A stretch of 32,233 bases of DNA from JAJUJL01 sp041736465 (GTDB lineage: Bacteria; Chloroflexota; Anaerolineae; Anaerolineales; UBA4823): contig JBGSTO010000255.1 in the NCBI GenBank assembly GCA_041736465.1, positions 1-32,233 of the forward strand, written 5' to 3'. The notes under the pieces are model-generated. The model ran no database searches. It had not been told where the DNA came from and saw only the letters and a program-made list of their open reading frames with translations. The position numbers and the translations under genes are program-made. This document shows, in pieces, positions 1-9,702 of this stretch. How positions within the stretch are numbered: position 1 is the first letter of the stretch; every line of letters starts with the position of its first letter.

Positions 1-3000
1 AGCTCACCAAGCCCGGCAGTGCTCTTGTCGGCGCGTCTCCCCCGTTTTATCTCAATATTGAAGGAAGCTGCCGGTCGCTTGCAAGCGGAAACCTCGAAAG
101 CTGGACAGCTCTCGCCGGCCGCTGAATGGCTGCTGGACAACTATTACATTGCCGCAGAGGCGCTTCGTGAAGTGCAGCAAGATCTGCCGCCCCACTATGA
201 GCGCCAGCTCCCTCGCTTGCAAGCAGGGTACCCGCGCATCTATGAACTTTCCGCAGAGATTATCCAAACCGAGAATGCCTTGCTCGACCTGGGACGTGTC
301 CAGCGCTTAGTAGAAGCCTACCAGGAAGTTCTCTCGCTCACGATGGGTGAGCTATGGGCGCTGCCAACCATGCTGCGCCTGGGGATTCTGGAATACCTTT
401 TGGCGACGGTTGCCCGGCTCACGCAGCTCGCAGGGGAGGCGATTACAGAGATTGCACCCGGCTTGAAGTCCCCTGGGCAGCTCGACGAACAGATCATCGT
501 AGAAAACAGCATTCGCAGCTTGCGTGCTCTGGCGGTTTATGATTGGAAGCGTTTCTTTGAATCCTTAAGCCTGGTGGATGCTGCCCTGCGCCAGGATCCA
601 GCCAGGCTGTACACCGGTATGGATTTCGAGACACGCGACCGCTACCGGAACGCCGTAGAAGAAATAGCCGAGTTTGGGAAGACTGACGAGCTGGTAGTCG
701 CCCAAACTGCTGTAAGCCTGGCATTCGCCGGGTTAGAACAGCTCGGTCCACATCCCGCGCCGGTCTCGCAAGGGTCACATAACCCAGATGGTCATAAAGA
801 CTTGAAAGACCAGCCACCCGGTTGGGATGGATTTCGCTCTCAGCCCGGCGCGCATATCGGATATTATCTGCTGGATAAGGGCCGCCCGGCTCTGGAGCAG
901 GCTGCCGGGTACACACCCAAAGGCCGGCGGCGGTTGGAGCGCTTCATCCGCAGCCACCCTACCCCACTTTACCTGGGATCGATCGCCTGTCTCTCGCTGG
1001 GATTGGTGACCATCCCTATGGCCCTTGCCGCTTTAGGCGGTGGGGCGCCTGCCAGCCTCCTGTTGGTTTTTGTTCTCGCCCTGATCCCCGCACTGACGAT
1101 TGCAGTGGAACTGGCCAACTGGCTGGTCACCCAGGTCCTCAAGCCTGAGAGCCTGCCGCGAATGGATTTCAGCAAGGGCATTCCGGAGGAGTGTGCGACC
1201 CTGGTCGTCATCCCGGCCTTGCTCTCTGGACCGGATGAGGTCGATTCGCTGGTGGCACAGCTGGAGCAGCACTTCCTGCGCAACCCCGATCCCGGGCTTT
1301 TCTTTGCCCTGGTGACCGATTACATGGATTCCCCGGCGGAAGACCAGCCCGGCGATACTGACCTGGTCGAAAGGGCGCAGTGTGGGATTCGCGGTTTGAA
1401 TGAAAAATACCGGCGGCTGGTAGCGGGTGGTGGCGCCGAAGAGCGTGGCGCCAAAGGGCGTGGCGCTGAAGGGGGGGGCGCCGAAGGGCGATTCGCCCTC
1501 CTGCACCGGGCGCGGCGCTGGAACCCCGCTGAAGGCGTCTGGATGGGCTGGGAGCGCAAGCGCGGCAAGCTGCACGAGTTAAATCGCTTAATTCAGGCAG
1601 CGCAGAATATCTCCGGGGGCAGTCGCTCGCTTGAAACCGGGCTCTCATTCCCAATCCGGGAGGGGGATCTATCTTTCCTTCAGCACGTGCGCTACGTCAT
1701 CACCCTGGATTCCGACACGATTCTGCCGCGCGACGCTGCCCGAGAACTGATCGCGGTGCTGGCTCATCCCCTGAACCGCGCCCGTCTCAAACCTGCAGGT
1801 GCGGGGAAATGCGGCGAGAAAGTTGTTTCCGGATATACCATTCTCCAGCCGCGCACCGATATCAATCCACTCAGCAGCAGCACATCTTCCTTCACTCGTA
1901 TCTTCTCAGGGGATACCGGCCTCGATCTTTACACTCGGGCGGTGTCGGATGTCTACCAGGATCTCTTCGAAGAAGGCAGTTACGTCGGCAAGGGAGCCTA
2001 CGAGGTCGACACCTTCGAGCGCAGCCTGCAGGGCTGCATCCCAGAAAATTCCCTGCTCAGCCACGACCTACTGGAGGGCGTTCACGGGCGCACCGCCTTG
2101 GTGACCAGCACCGTCCTGATCGAAGACATGCCGCCAACCTACCTGGTACACAGCCGCCGGCTGCACCGCTGGACGCGCGGCGATTGGCAGCTCTTGCCGT
2201 GGCTGTTATCACCGCGCCTGTCGGCGATCAGCCGTTGGAAGATACTGGATAATCTGCGGCGCAGTCTGATAACCGGTTCTCTTTTGTTGTGGTTTCTGGC
2301 CGGTTGGCTGTTACAGCCGCTCTCTCCAGGGGTTTGGACAACTGCTGGAGCGCTTGTGCTGACCGTTCCTGTTTTAACCGGGGTCTTTGGGGCGCTGCGC
2401 CGGCGATTGAGCGGTCTGCCGTCGTATCAGTCCGAGGCTTCTCTAAAGAACAGCCTCTTCCGCTGGCTGCTGGCCCTGACTTTTCTGCCGTACGAGGCGC
2501 AGATTACCGCAGACGCAATCATAAAGACTCTCGTGCGGCTGGGCATCACACATCGCGGCCTGCTGCGTTGGACTACCAGCGACCAGGCCGCCCGCCGCCT
2601 GGTTGGTCGAGATGCCCTGACGACCTGGCTGCAGTTAGTCTTTTCTCCAATCCTGGCGATCGTGCTCGTCATCCTCCTCGCCCTGCTTCGGCCAACCGCC
2701 CTGCCCTGGGCAGCCCCTCTGTTGGCAGCCTGGTTCCTGGCTCCCGTAGCAGCCATATGGATCAGCCGGTCTCAGCCACAGCACGCCGAGGAGCTGGACG
2801 CAGGGCAGAGAAGTGAGCTGCGCCGGCTGGCTCGCCGCACCTGGCTGTTCTTTGAACAGTTCATCAGCCCCGAAGATCAGTGGCTGCCTCCCGACCATTT
2901 TCAGGAGTCGCCCTTAGGGATCGTCGCCCACCGCACCTCGCCGACCAACATCGGCCTGGCGCTGCTTTCCGCCCTGGGGGCATACGACCTGGGCTACCTG

Positions 3001-6000
3001 GAGGTGCTGACCCTATCCACGCGATTGGTATCCTCCTTTGACACGCTCGATAAGCTGGAGCGCTACCGGGGTCACTTTTTAAACTGGTACGATACCCGCA
3101 GCCTGGATCCACTGCAGCCTCGCTACGTATCTACAGTAGACAGCGGCAACCTGGCAGCCTGCCTGTTGGCGCTGCGCCAGGGCTGCCTAGAAATCCAAGG
3201 CAACCCGGTCTTGCGCTGGGAATCCTTCGAAGGGCTGCTGGATGCCATCGACCTGCTGGATGCTGTCTTCCGTGAACTGGACGCCCCTTCTCTCCGACCG
3301 CCGATCCATGAGCTTAGAAATGCGCTTAGCTCTATTGTTCAAGCCATCCAATCTGTGAAAGAACAGCCCGCACGCTGGGTGGCGTTGCTCTCAGACCTGG
3401 GCGGCAGTGGGAATGGTCAGGTCTCCAGGCTGAATTGGTCCGAGCTCGACCGTCTCATCGTGGGGCTGGTGGAAAACTACCCACTGGAGTTGGGGCCAGA
3501 AAACCTGCGCCGCCTGCGGTACTACAACCGCGGGGCGCGGCAGCAGCTCAACAGCATCCAGCGCTGCATTGATTTACTCCTGCCCTGGAGCGCATCTTTT
3601 CAGAACATACCAGCCCCATTCCAGGATGGAAGTTTGCCACCCGACCTGGCAGAAGCCTGGAATGCGCTGGAGGCAGCTTTTCCTGAGCAGCCGTCACTTG
3701 CCGAGATCCCTGCAGCTCATCGTGCGGGCCTGCTGGCATTGAGACAGCTCAAGGATTCTATGAAAACCCTGGACGGTGCAGGTTGGAAAGATGCCCGCCG
3801 CTGGGTGCAAAGCCTGGAGGATACGCTGACTGCCGATGGGATGAGGGCTGAGATCCTGGTGATCGGTTTTACAGAACTTGCGCGTCGAAGCAATGCGCTG
3901 TTCCAGGCGATGGATTTTTCCTTCCTATTCGATTCTCAGCGTCAAGTCTTCCATATCGGCTATAACGTCACCACAGGCAGCCTGGATTTGAATTACTACG
4001 ATCTGCTGGCCTCGGAAGCGCGTCTCGCCAGTCTGGTAGCCATCGCCAAGGGCGAGGTCCCGCACAGCCATTGGATGCACCTCGGTCGCCCCTTTACGCG
4101 TGTAGACGGCAGGCAGGCGCTCCTCTCGTGGAGCGCTACCATGTTCGAGTACCTGATGCCGCGCTTGCTGGTGTCCAGCGTACCAGGCACCCTGCTCGGC
4201 CAAACCCTGGAAGTGGTGGCTGACCGCCAGATCGAATATGGGCGTGAGAGAAATATCCCCTGGGGCATATCTGAATCGGGGTATTACCGCTTTGATGCAA
4301 ATCAATTCTATCAGTACCGCGCTTTTGGGGTGCCCGGGTTGGGTTACAAACGCGGTTTGGGCGATGACCTGGTTATCACCCCTCACGCTTCGCTGCTTGC
4401 ACTGCCGCTGCGCCCGCACGCGGTTCTTCAAAACATGGAGCGCCTCAAACGGCTGGGTATGCTGGGGATGTATGGTTATTACGAAGCTGCCGACTTCACC
4501 CCGGCGCGCCTCGTCGTAGGTCAGGAGATTGCGATCATACAGTCATACATGGCCCACCACCAGGGTATGATCATGATCTCGCTGGTCAATTATTTGCGGG
4601 GAGATGCAATGGTGCGGCGCTTCCAGTGCGATGTGCGTATCCAAAGTGTAGAACTGCTATTATTGGAGCAGATTCCGAGAGATGCCCCTGTCGAGCGACC
4701 GAATACCGAAGGTTCGTCAGGATTGCGCGCGATACGCCCTCGCTCCCCTGCCAGCCCCTGGCAGGTGGATCCGCGCGCGCCGCAGCCCAGGGCGCATTAC
4801 CTCTCGAATGGTCACTACAGCATTCTGATAACTGCCGCAGGCGGCGGATACAGCGCCTGGAATGGCATTGATCTCACCCGTTGGCGGCCCGATTCAACCC
4901 TGGATGACTGGGGAGCTTGGATCTACATACAGGATCAGGAAAGCTGCGCGACCTGGTCGTCGAGCCTGCAGCCCACCTTAGTGGCTGGCGATGAGCAGGA
5001 AGTCTTCTTCAGCAGTCACGTTGCCGAGTTCCGCCGCCAACACGATTCTCTGGCTCAAGCGACCGAGGTCTTTGTCGCACCGGATGACGATGTGGAGGTT
5101 CGCCTGGTAACCCTGACGAACCATGGAAACCGGCCGCGACGCCTGCGGTTGACCAGCTATGGAGAGGTAGTCCTCGCTCTCCAGGCTGCTGACATCCGCC
5201 ATCCGGCGTTCAATAAGCTGTTCATCGCCAGCGAGCCGCTGCCAAGGGGCAATGGTTTGCTGTTCCGGCGCCGGCCGCGTTCTAAGTCGGAACAAGGGAT
5301 TTATCTGGCCCATGCACTGGTGACCAGCCCAGGCGAAATCACAGTTGTGCGGCCCAGGCTGGAAACCGATCGCGGCCGGTTCCTGGGGCGCGGCCGCACC
5401 GACCGGCGCCCGGCTGCTCTGGAAGCAGGCGCGCTTTCCGGAACCGGAGACACTTTGGATCCGATCTTCTCGATCAGCCAGGAAGTCTACCTGCCGCCGC
5501 ACAGCACACTCCAGTTGGCTTTCCTGACAGCCGCAGCGCGCTCCGAGGAAAACTCCCGCTCAATAATCGATCGCTACTCATCTCTGGAGGCAATCCAGGC
5601 AGCTCTGGAACAGGCCCGGGTGCTGGCTGAGGTGGAATTGAACGAGCTGGAGATCTCCAACTCCCAGTTGAAGGATTTCCAAACCCTGCTGTCTTTGCTG
5701 GTATTCCCATCCGCTGCTCTGCGAGCCAGCCCAGAGCGGCTGGCTGCTAACCAGAAAGGCCAGCCAGGACTGTGGCCTTTTGCAATTTCCGGCGATTATC
5801 CCATCCTGCTGGTCGAGATTGGGGATGAGCAAGAGTTAAACCTGGCCCAAGAGCTGCTCCAGGCGCATACCTACTGGCGCAGGCGCCAGCTCATGATCGA
5901 TCTGGTGTTTTTGGACAAACAGGGCACCAGCTATAACCAGGAGCTCAGCTCGCAGATCTACCGCCTGATCGCAAGCATGCAAGGTGAAGGATGGTTGAAC

Positions 6001-8631
6001 CGCCGCGGGGGCATCTTTCTGCTGCACGCCGACCAGATGGGAGAGGCGGAGCGGACCCTCTTGGAAACAGCGGCGCGGGTGGTGCTGGACGGCGGTCGAA
6101 GGTCTCTGGCAGAGTATCTTCTGCACACTCCGGTGCTCGAGCATAAGCCCTCCCGGCTGCCGCCCTTTGCTCCGGCGTTGCCCGGTAAGGTGGACCCGCT
6201 GCCAACCGCACCTCGACCTCGCCCGCAAGGCCTGCTGTATGACAACGGCCTGGGCGGTTTTAGCCCGGATGGAGTCGAGTACTGCATCTACCTGGCGCCC
6301 GGACAGGTTACCCCTGCCCCCTGGGTCAATGTGATCGCAAACCCGCACTTCGGTTTCCTGGCATCCGAATCCGGACTGGGCGTTTCTTGGGCTGAGAACA
6401 GCGGTGAAAACCGGCTGAGTCCCTGGAGCAACGATCCGGTTTCCAATGAGCCGCGCGAAGCTCTGTATCTGCGAGATGAAGAAACGGCTGTTGTCTGGTC
6501 GCCCACCCCACAGCCTGCTCCTGCCCCGGCGCCCTATCTGGCGCGCCACGGCGCCGGTTACACAATCTTCGAGCATCACAGTCACGGCCTGCGCCAGCGG
6601 CTGCGGGTGTTTACCCCGCCGGATGCTCCGCTTAAAATCCTGCAGCTCCAATTGGAAAACACCTGGGATCGGGCGCGGCGCATCACCGCTACTTATTACG
6701 TTGAGTGGGTGTTGGGGGTAAGTCGGGAAAACTCTCAGCAGTATTTGATCCCGGAATTCAACAGCGACCCTCAGGCTCTGCTGGTGCGCAACCCGTATAA
6801 TAGCGAGTTCTCAGAACGCGTGGCCTTCGTCTCAGCCAGCAACCCCCTGCACGGCCTGACCGCCGACCGGACGGAGTTCCTCGGCCGGCTGGGCAGCCTG
6901 GAGGAACCGGCGGCTCTGAAGCGCATTGGTCTGGCGGGTACCGTGGAGGCGGGGCTGGACCCCTGCGCCGCCCTGCAGCTGCATATCGACATCCAGCCTG
7001 GCGCTTCGGAACAAATTTACTTCGTGCTCGGCCAGGCCGAGGACCGCGAGGCAGCCCTGGCTTTGGTCCGCCATTACCAGAGTTCGCAGCAAGTGCAAAC
7101 TGCCTGGGAAGCCAACAACCAATTCTGGAATGACCTGCTGGGCGCGGTGCAGGTTCACACCCCCGAACCCGCTTTTGACCTGCTGATCAACCGCTGGCTG
7201 CTGTACCAGACTCTGGCCTGCCGCATCTGGGGACGCACCGCCTTCTACCAATCCAGCGGAGCGTACGGATTTCGCGACCAGCTTCAAGACATCATGGCGC
7301 TGCTGCATGTCGCTCCACAGCTGGCCCGCGAGCACCTGCTGCGCGCCGCCCGGCACCAGTTCGAGGCTGGCGACGTGCTGCACTGGTGGCACTCGCCTGC
7401 CGGGCGCGGTGTGCGCACCCGTATCAGCGATGACATGCTCTGGCTGCCTTATGTGACTGCCGAATACGTTCGTCTTACCGGCGACGACACGGTCTTGACC
7501 GAGAAGGCGCCCTTCCGGCGTGCACCCCTGCTGAAACCGGGGGAAATCGAATCCTATGGGCAGTACCCGGAAACCAGCAATACGTATACTTTATTCGAGC
7601 ACTGCCGCCGGGCGCTGGAAAAAGGGATGACCTCTGGACCGCACAACCTGCCCTTGATAGGCGGCGGGGATTGGAATGACGGGTTGAACCGGGTGGGGAT
7701 TGAGGGCCGCGGCGAGAGCACCTGGCTGGGTTGGTTTCTTTACAGCACTCTCAACCGCTTTGCCGACCTTTGTGAGCGGCGTGGTCAGGAAGAGCCAGCC
7801 GCCGGCTATCGCCAGCGCGCCTCTGATCTGGCCGAGGCTATCGAACACAGCGCCTGGGATGGCGAATGGTACCGGCGTGCTTTTTATGATGATGGCTCGC
7901 TCCTGGGCTCCTCAGAGAACAATGAATGCCAGATCGATTCTATAGCCCAATCCTGGGGGGTTCTTTCCGGCGGTGGAGACCCGCAGCGCGCTGCCCGGGC
8001 CATGCAGTCAGTCTCCGAGCGCCTGGTGCGGCGCAGTCAGCGGCTGGTGCTGCTGTTTACTCCACCCTTCGACAACACACAGCGTGATCCCGGGTATATC
8101 AAAGGCTATCCTCCCGGGGTGCGCGAGAACGGTGGACAGTACACCCATGCTGCCCTGTGGTCTGCCTGGGCTTTTCTCGAATTGGGGCGGATCGAGGAAG
8201 GTTTCGAATGTTTCCAGCTGCTCAACCCGATCTTGCACGCCGACACTTCTGAGAAAGCCGCCCACTACCAGGTAGAACCGTATGTGGTTGCGGCAGACGT
8301 TTACGGCGCCCCGCCTTTCACCGGGCAGGGCGGCTGGACATGGTATACCGGATCCAGCAGTTGGATGTATCGCCTGGGCGTGGAAGGGATTCTGGGTTTA
8401 AAGAAAAGAGGGCCGTGGCTTGAAGTAGACCCGCATATTCCTCGGGACTGGCCTGGTTTCCGCTTCACATACCGGTTTGGACCGGCAACTTATAAGTTCG
8501 AGGTGCAGAATCCGGAGCACATCAACCAGGGGGTGCGGCAAGTTTCCTTGAATGGTGAGGCGCTCCCGGATAGGCTGATTCCTCTTTCGCAGGAGACCGG
8601 TATCTATACGGTGCTGATCGTGATGGGCTAA
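1..8631 (+). CDS. Cyclic beta-1,2-glucan synthase-like protein (GT84 + GH94), 5' partial
   Basis: The reading frame is open from base 1, and the first GTG (19) lies only about 35 codons before the conserved WLLDNYYI block, so the true start is probably left of the window. Visible parts in order: an N-terminal helical region; a membrane pair (nt about 943-1120); a GT2/GT84 glycosyltransferase domain with DSD (nt about 1708) and a HRWTRGDWQLLPW block (nt about 2164); further membrane segments (about 2260-2780); a glycoamylase-like domain with YMAHHQGM (about 4543); and two GH94 supersandwich regions (about 4800 and 6230). An (alpha/alpha)6 barrel follows with GGGDWNDG at 7660-7683; by analogy with cellobiose phosphorylase the second Asp is the general acid. 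In characterised homologues (NdvB/Cgs) the enzyme polymerises UDP-glucose and cyclises it through GH94 chain-length control. Length of about 2,870 residues matches that family. Family is secure; that the product is a cyclic glucan is inferred. Confidence 0.93.
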   Translation, partial: SSPSPAVLLSARLPRFISILKEAAGRLQAETSKAGQLSPAAEWLLDNYYIAAEALREVQQDLPPHYERQLPRLQAGYPRIYELSAEIIQTENALLDLGRVQRLVEAYQEVLSLTMGELWALPTMLRLGILEYLLATVARLTQLAGEAITEIAPGLKSPGQLDEQIIVENSIRSLRALAVYDWKRFFESLSLVDAALRQDPARLYTGMDFETRDRYRNAVEEIAEFGKTDELVVAQTAVSLAFAGLEQLGPHPAPVSQGSHNPDGHKDLKDQPPGWDGFRSQPGAHIGYYLLDKGRPALEQAAGYTPKGRRRLERFIRSHPTPLYLGSIACLSLGLVTIPMALAALGGGAPASLLLVFVLALIPALTIAVELANWLVTQVLKPESLPRMDFSKGIPEECATLVVIPALLSGPDEVDSLVAQLEQHFLRNPDPGLFFALVTDYMDSPAEDQPGDTDLVERAQCGIRGLNEKYRRLVAGGGAEERGAKGRGAEGGGAEGRFALLHRARRWNPAEGVWMGWERKRGKLHELNRLIQAAQNISGGSRSLETGLSFPIREGDLSFLQHVRYVITLDSDTILPRDAARELIAVLAHPLNRARLKPAGAGKCGEKVVSGYTILQPRTDINPLSSSTSSFTRIFSGDTGLDLYTRAVSDVYQDLFEEGSYVGKGAYEVDTFERSLQGCIPENSLLSHDLLEGVHGRTALVTSTVLIEDMPPTYLVHSRRLHRWTRGDWQLLPWLLSPRLSAISRWKILDNLRRSLITGSLLLWFLAGWLLQPLSPGVWTTAGALVLTVPVLTGVFGALRRRLSGLPSYQSEASLKNSLFRWLLALTFLPYEAQITADAIIKTLVRLGITHRGLLRWTTSDQAARRLVGRDALTTWLQLVFSPILAIVLVILLALLRPTALPWAAPLLAAWFLAPVAAIWISRSQPQHAEELDAGQRSELRRLARRTWLFFEQFISPEDQWLPPDHFQESPLGIVAHRTSPTNIGLALLSALGAYDLGYLEVLTLSTRLVSSFDTLDKLERYRGHFLNWYDTRSLDPLQPRYVSTVDSGNLAACLLALRQGCLEIQGNPVLRWESFEGLLDAIDLLDAVFRELDAPSLRPPIHELRNALSSIVQAIQSVKEQPARWVALLSDLGGSGNGQVSRLNWSELDRLIVGLVENYPLELGPENLRRLRYYNRGARQQLNSIQRCIDLLLPWSASFQNIPAPFQDGSLPPDLAEAWNALEAAFPEQPSLAEIPAAHRAGLLALRQLKDSMKTLDGAGWKDARRWVQSLEDTLTADGMRAEILVIGFTELARRSNALFQAMDFSFLFDSQRQVFHIGYNVTTGSLDLNYYDLLASEARLASLVAIAKGEVPHSHWMHLGRPFTRVDGRQALLSWSATMFEYLMPRLLVSSVPGTLLGQTLEVVADRQIEYGRERNIPWGISESGYYRFDANQFYQYRAFGVPGLGYKRGLGDDLVITPHASLLALPLRPHAVLQNMERLKRLGMLGMYGYYEAADFTPARLVVGQEIAIIQSYMAHHQGMIMISLVNYLRGDAMVRRFQCDVRIQSVELLLLEQIPRDAPVERPNTEGSSGLRAIRPRSPASPWQVDPRAPQPRAHYLSNGHYSILITAAGGGYSAWNGIDLTRWRPDSTLDDWGAWIYIQDQESCATWSSSLQPTLVAGDEQEVFFSSHVAEFRRQHDSLAQATEVFVAPDDDVEVRLVTLTNHGNRPRRLRLTSYGEVVLALQAADIRHPAFNKLFIASEPLPRGNGLLFRRRPRSKSEQGIYLAHALVTSPGEITVVRPRLETDRGRFLGRGRTDRRPAALEAGALSGTGDTLDPIFSISQEVYLPPHSTLQLAFLTAAARSEENSRSIIDRYSSLEAIQAALEQARVLAEVELNELEISNSQLKDFQTLLSLLVFPSAALRASPERLAANQKGQPGLWPFAISGDYPILLVEIGDEQELNLAQELLQAHTYWRRRQLMIDLVFLDKQGTSYNQELSSQIYRLIASMQGEGWLNRRGGIFLLHADQMGEAERTLLETAARVVLDGGRRSLAEYLLHTPVLEHKPSRLPPFAPALPGKVDPLPTAPRPRPQGLLYDNGLGGFSPDGVEYCIYLAPGQVTPAPWVNVIANPHFGFLASESGLGVSWAENSGENRLSPWSNDPVSNEPREALYLRDEETAVVWSPTPQPAPAPAPYLARHGAGYTIFEHHSHGLRQRLRVFTPPDAPLKILQLQLENTWDRARRITATYYVEWVLGVSRENSQQYLIPEFNSDPQALLVRNPYNSEFSERVAFVSASNPLHGLTADRTEFLGRLGSLEEPAALKRIGLAGTVEAGLDPCAALQLHIDIQPGASEQIYFVLGQAEDREAALALVRHYQSSQQVQTAWEANNQFWNDLLGAVQVHTPEPAFDLLINRWLLYQTLACRIWGRTAFYQSSGAYGFRDQLQDIMALLHVAPQLAREHLLRAARHQFEAGDVLHWWHSPAGRGVRTRISDDMLWLPYVTAEYVRLTGDDTVLTEKAPFRRAPLLKPGEIESYGQYPETSNTYTLFEHCRRALEKGMTSGPHNLPLIGGGDWNDGLNRVGIEGRGESTWLGWFLYSTLNRFADLCERRGQEEPAAGYRQRASDLAEAIEHSAWDGEWYRRAFYDDGSLLGSSENNECQIDSIAQSWGVLSGGGDPQRAARAMQSVSERLVRRSQRLVLLFTPPFDNTQRDPGYIKGYPPGVRENGGQYTHAALWSAWAFLELGRIEEGFECFQLLNPILHADTSEKAAHYQVEPYVVAADVYGAPPFTGQGGWTWYTGSSSWMYRLGVEGILGLKKRGPWLEVDPHIPRDWPGFRFTYRFGPATYKFEVQNPEHINQGVRQVSLNGEALPDRLIPLSQETGIYTVLIVMG
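1431..1490 (+). repeat. Four tandem 15-base units inside the glucan synthase gene, with a G8 run
   Basis: Four imperfect copies of a 15-base unit of the form TGGCGCCGAAGGGCG lie head to tail at 1431, 1446, 1461 and 1476. They encode GAEER-GAKGR-GAEGG-GAEGR in frame, just before the conserved FALLHRARRWNP segment of the glycosyltransferase domain. A run of eight G occurs at 1471-1478, and the block ends in the palindrome GGGCGATTCGCCC (1484-1496). The reading frame stays open through it. Confidence 0.85.
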
Positions 8632-8661
8632 GCGCCATCTGGTATTACACCCGTACCGCTG

Positions 8662-9504
8662 TCATATTGCTTGTGGCTTCTCAATGGCTGGATGCTCCTG
8701 GGAGTGAGTTTTCCGGCTGATCAGCAGGCATCCCACCAGGCCAACCACCAGGATCAGGAAGGTGCGCACGACCTCGACAAGGTCAGAGGATGGAGCGAGC
8801 AGCTGCCCGGTGAAGTTCGAGGTGAAGTGCAGCAGCATACCCGAAAGAATGCTGCGGTTCGTATGCAGGTACACCCATGTCATGACCAGCGCCAGCGCCA
8901 CGTTGTGAATCAGAAATGTCCAGAAACCGGCCAGCTTGAACCCCATCTGTCCGTGCCAGGTGGCGGGCATGAAGTACAAGGGCAAATGCCACACGCACCA
9001 GATCACGCCCAGCACGACCGTTCCCGGGATGGTCTTGAAGCGTTTGAGCAGCGGATCGAGGGCGTAGCCGCGCCAGCCGAATTCCTCCGACCACGGGCCG
9101 GACATAAAGCTGATAAATGCCGCCAACGGCCACATCATAGGATTAGCGAGCAGGTAGGTGAGCTGTTCCATGCCGGGCATCTCGCCGCCCAACGCCCTGT
9201 CTACCGAGATAGCCGCCAGAAAGATAGCGGGAAAAACCAGGAAGATCACCAGCCACCACAGCGGGCTGATGTGTTTGAGCGAAAAGCAGCGCCGCCAGTA
9301 ATCGCGTCGCCCTTCTTTATCGTAGGTCAGCATTGCCATCGCCACACCAACGATCGACGGCCCGGCGCCGCCACAGATAAGCAGAATCATCCACGGCATC
9401 TGGTACGGGCTGTTGCCGCTGATGGCGATGGGGGCGTAAAATGCCCAGGTCCAGATGAAGGTGGCTGCAACGAACGTGATCAGATTGCGCGTTTCTTTTG
9501 CCAT
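8662..9504 (-). CDS. CPBP family intramembrane glutamic endopeptidase (CAAX protease-like)
   Basis: A polytopic membrane protein with the CPBP/Abi signature motifs in order: WSEEFGWRGYAL (the EExxxR motif), WCVWHLPLYF (second motif, with His) and a C-terminal HNVALALVMTWVY followed by LLHFTSN. These Glu and His residues form the intramembrane glutamyl protease site in the Rce1/CAAX family. The start chosen is ATG at 9504 (MAKETRN), 280 aa, because GGAGG lies at 9512-9516 with 7-base spacing. The frame extends to 9576 but that ATG has no comparable ribosome site. It converges with the glucan synthase gene, 30 bases away, so it is a separate transcription unit. The substrate is unknown. Family members act in prenyl-protein processing, bacteriocin self-immunity or membrane signalling, and nothing here chooses among these. 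Confidence 0.88.
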   Translation of the reverse strand: MAKETRNLITFVAATFIWTWAFYAPIAISGNSPYQMPWMILLICGGAGPSIVGVAMAMLTYDKEGRRDYWRRCFSLKHISPLWWLVIFLVFPAIFLAAISVDRALGGEMPGMEQLTYLLANPMMWPLAAFISFMSGPWSEEFGWRGYALDPLLKRFKTIPGTVVLGVIWCVWHLPLYFMPATWHGQMGFKLAGFWTFLIHNVALALVMTWVYLHTNRSILSGMLLHFTSNFTGQLLAPSSDLVEVVRTFLILVVGLVGCLLISRKTHSQEHPAIEKPQAI

Positions 9505-9627
9505 GGCTTTGCCTCCGCTCAGGTGCTCATACCATCTATTCTCATCATATTTCCATTTTAATAAGTGCGTCCTCATCGATGGGGGAGTCTCGGGCTGGTC
9601 AAGTGGATAGTACCGGGTGCTTCAATT

Positions 9628-9655
9628 AAAAGCAAAAGCCTGCCTTTCGGCAGGC
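9628..9655 (-). terminator. Rho-independent terminator of the rhamnose operon
   Basis: Read on the minus strand, GCCTGCC-GAAA-GGCAGGC forms a perfect 7-bp stem (9655-9649 with 9644-9638) closed by a GAAA tetraloop and followed at once by TTTTGCTTTT. It sits about 50 bases after the rhaA stop codon and before the divergent protease gene. Confidence 0.88.
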
Positions 9656-9702
9656 CAAGATAATGATCAAAATTCTCAAAGCACATGATAAAAAGAATGG
9701 CG

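Noticed and set aside
1471..1478. G8 run as a sequencing error or frameshift
   Set aside because: The frame is continuous, and family motifs on both sides are in the same frame.
8671..9561. Plus-strand open frame of 296 codons
   Set aside because: It is antisense to the CPBP protease gene, whose motifs and ribosome site are clear.
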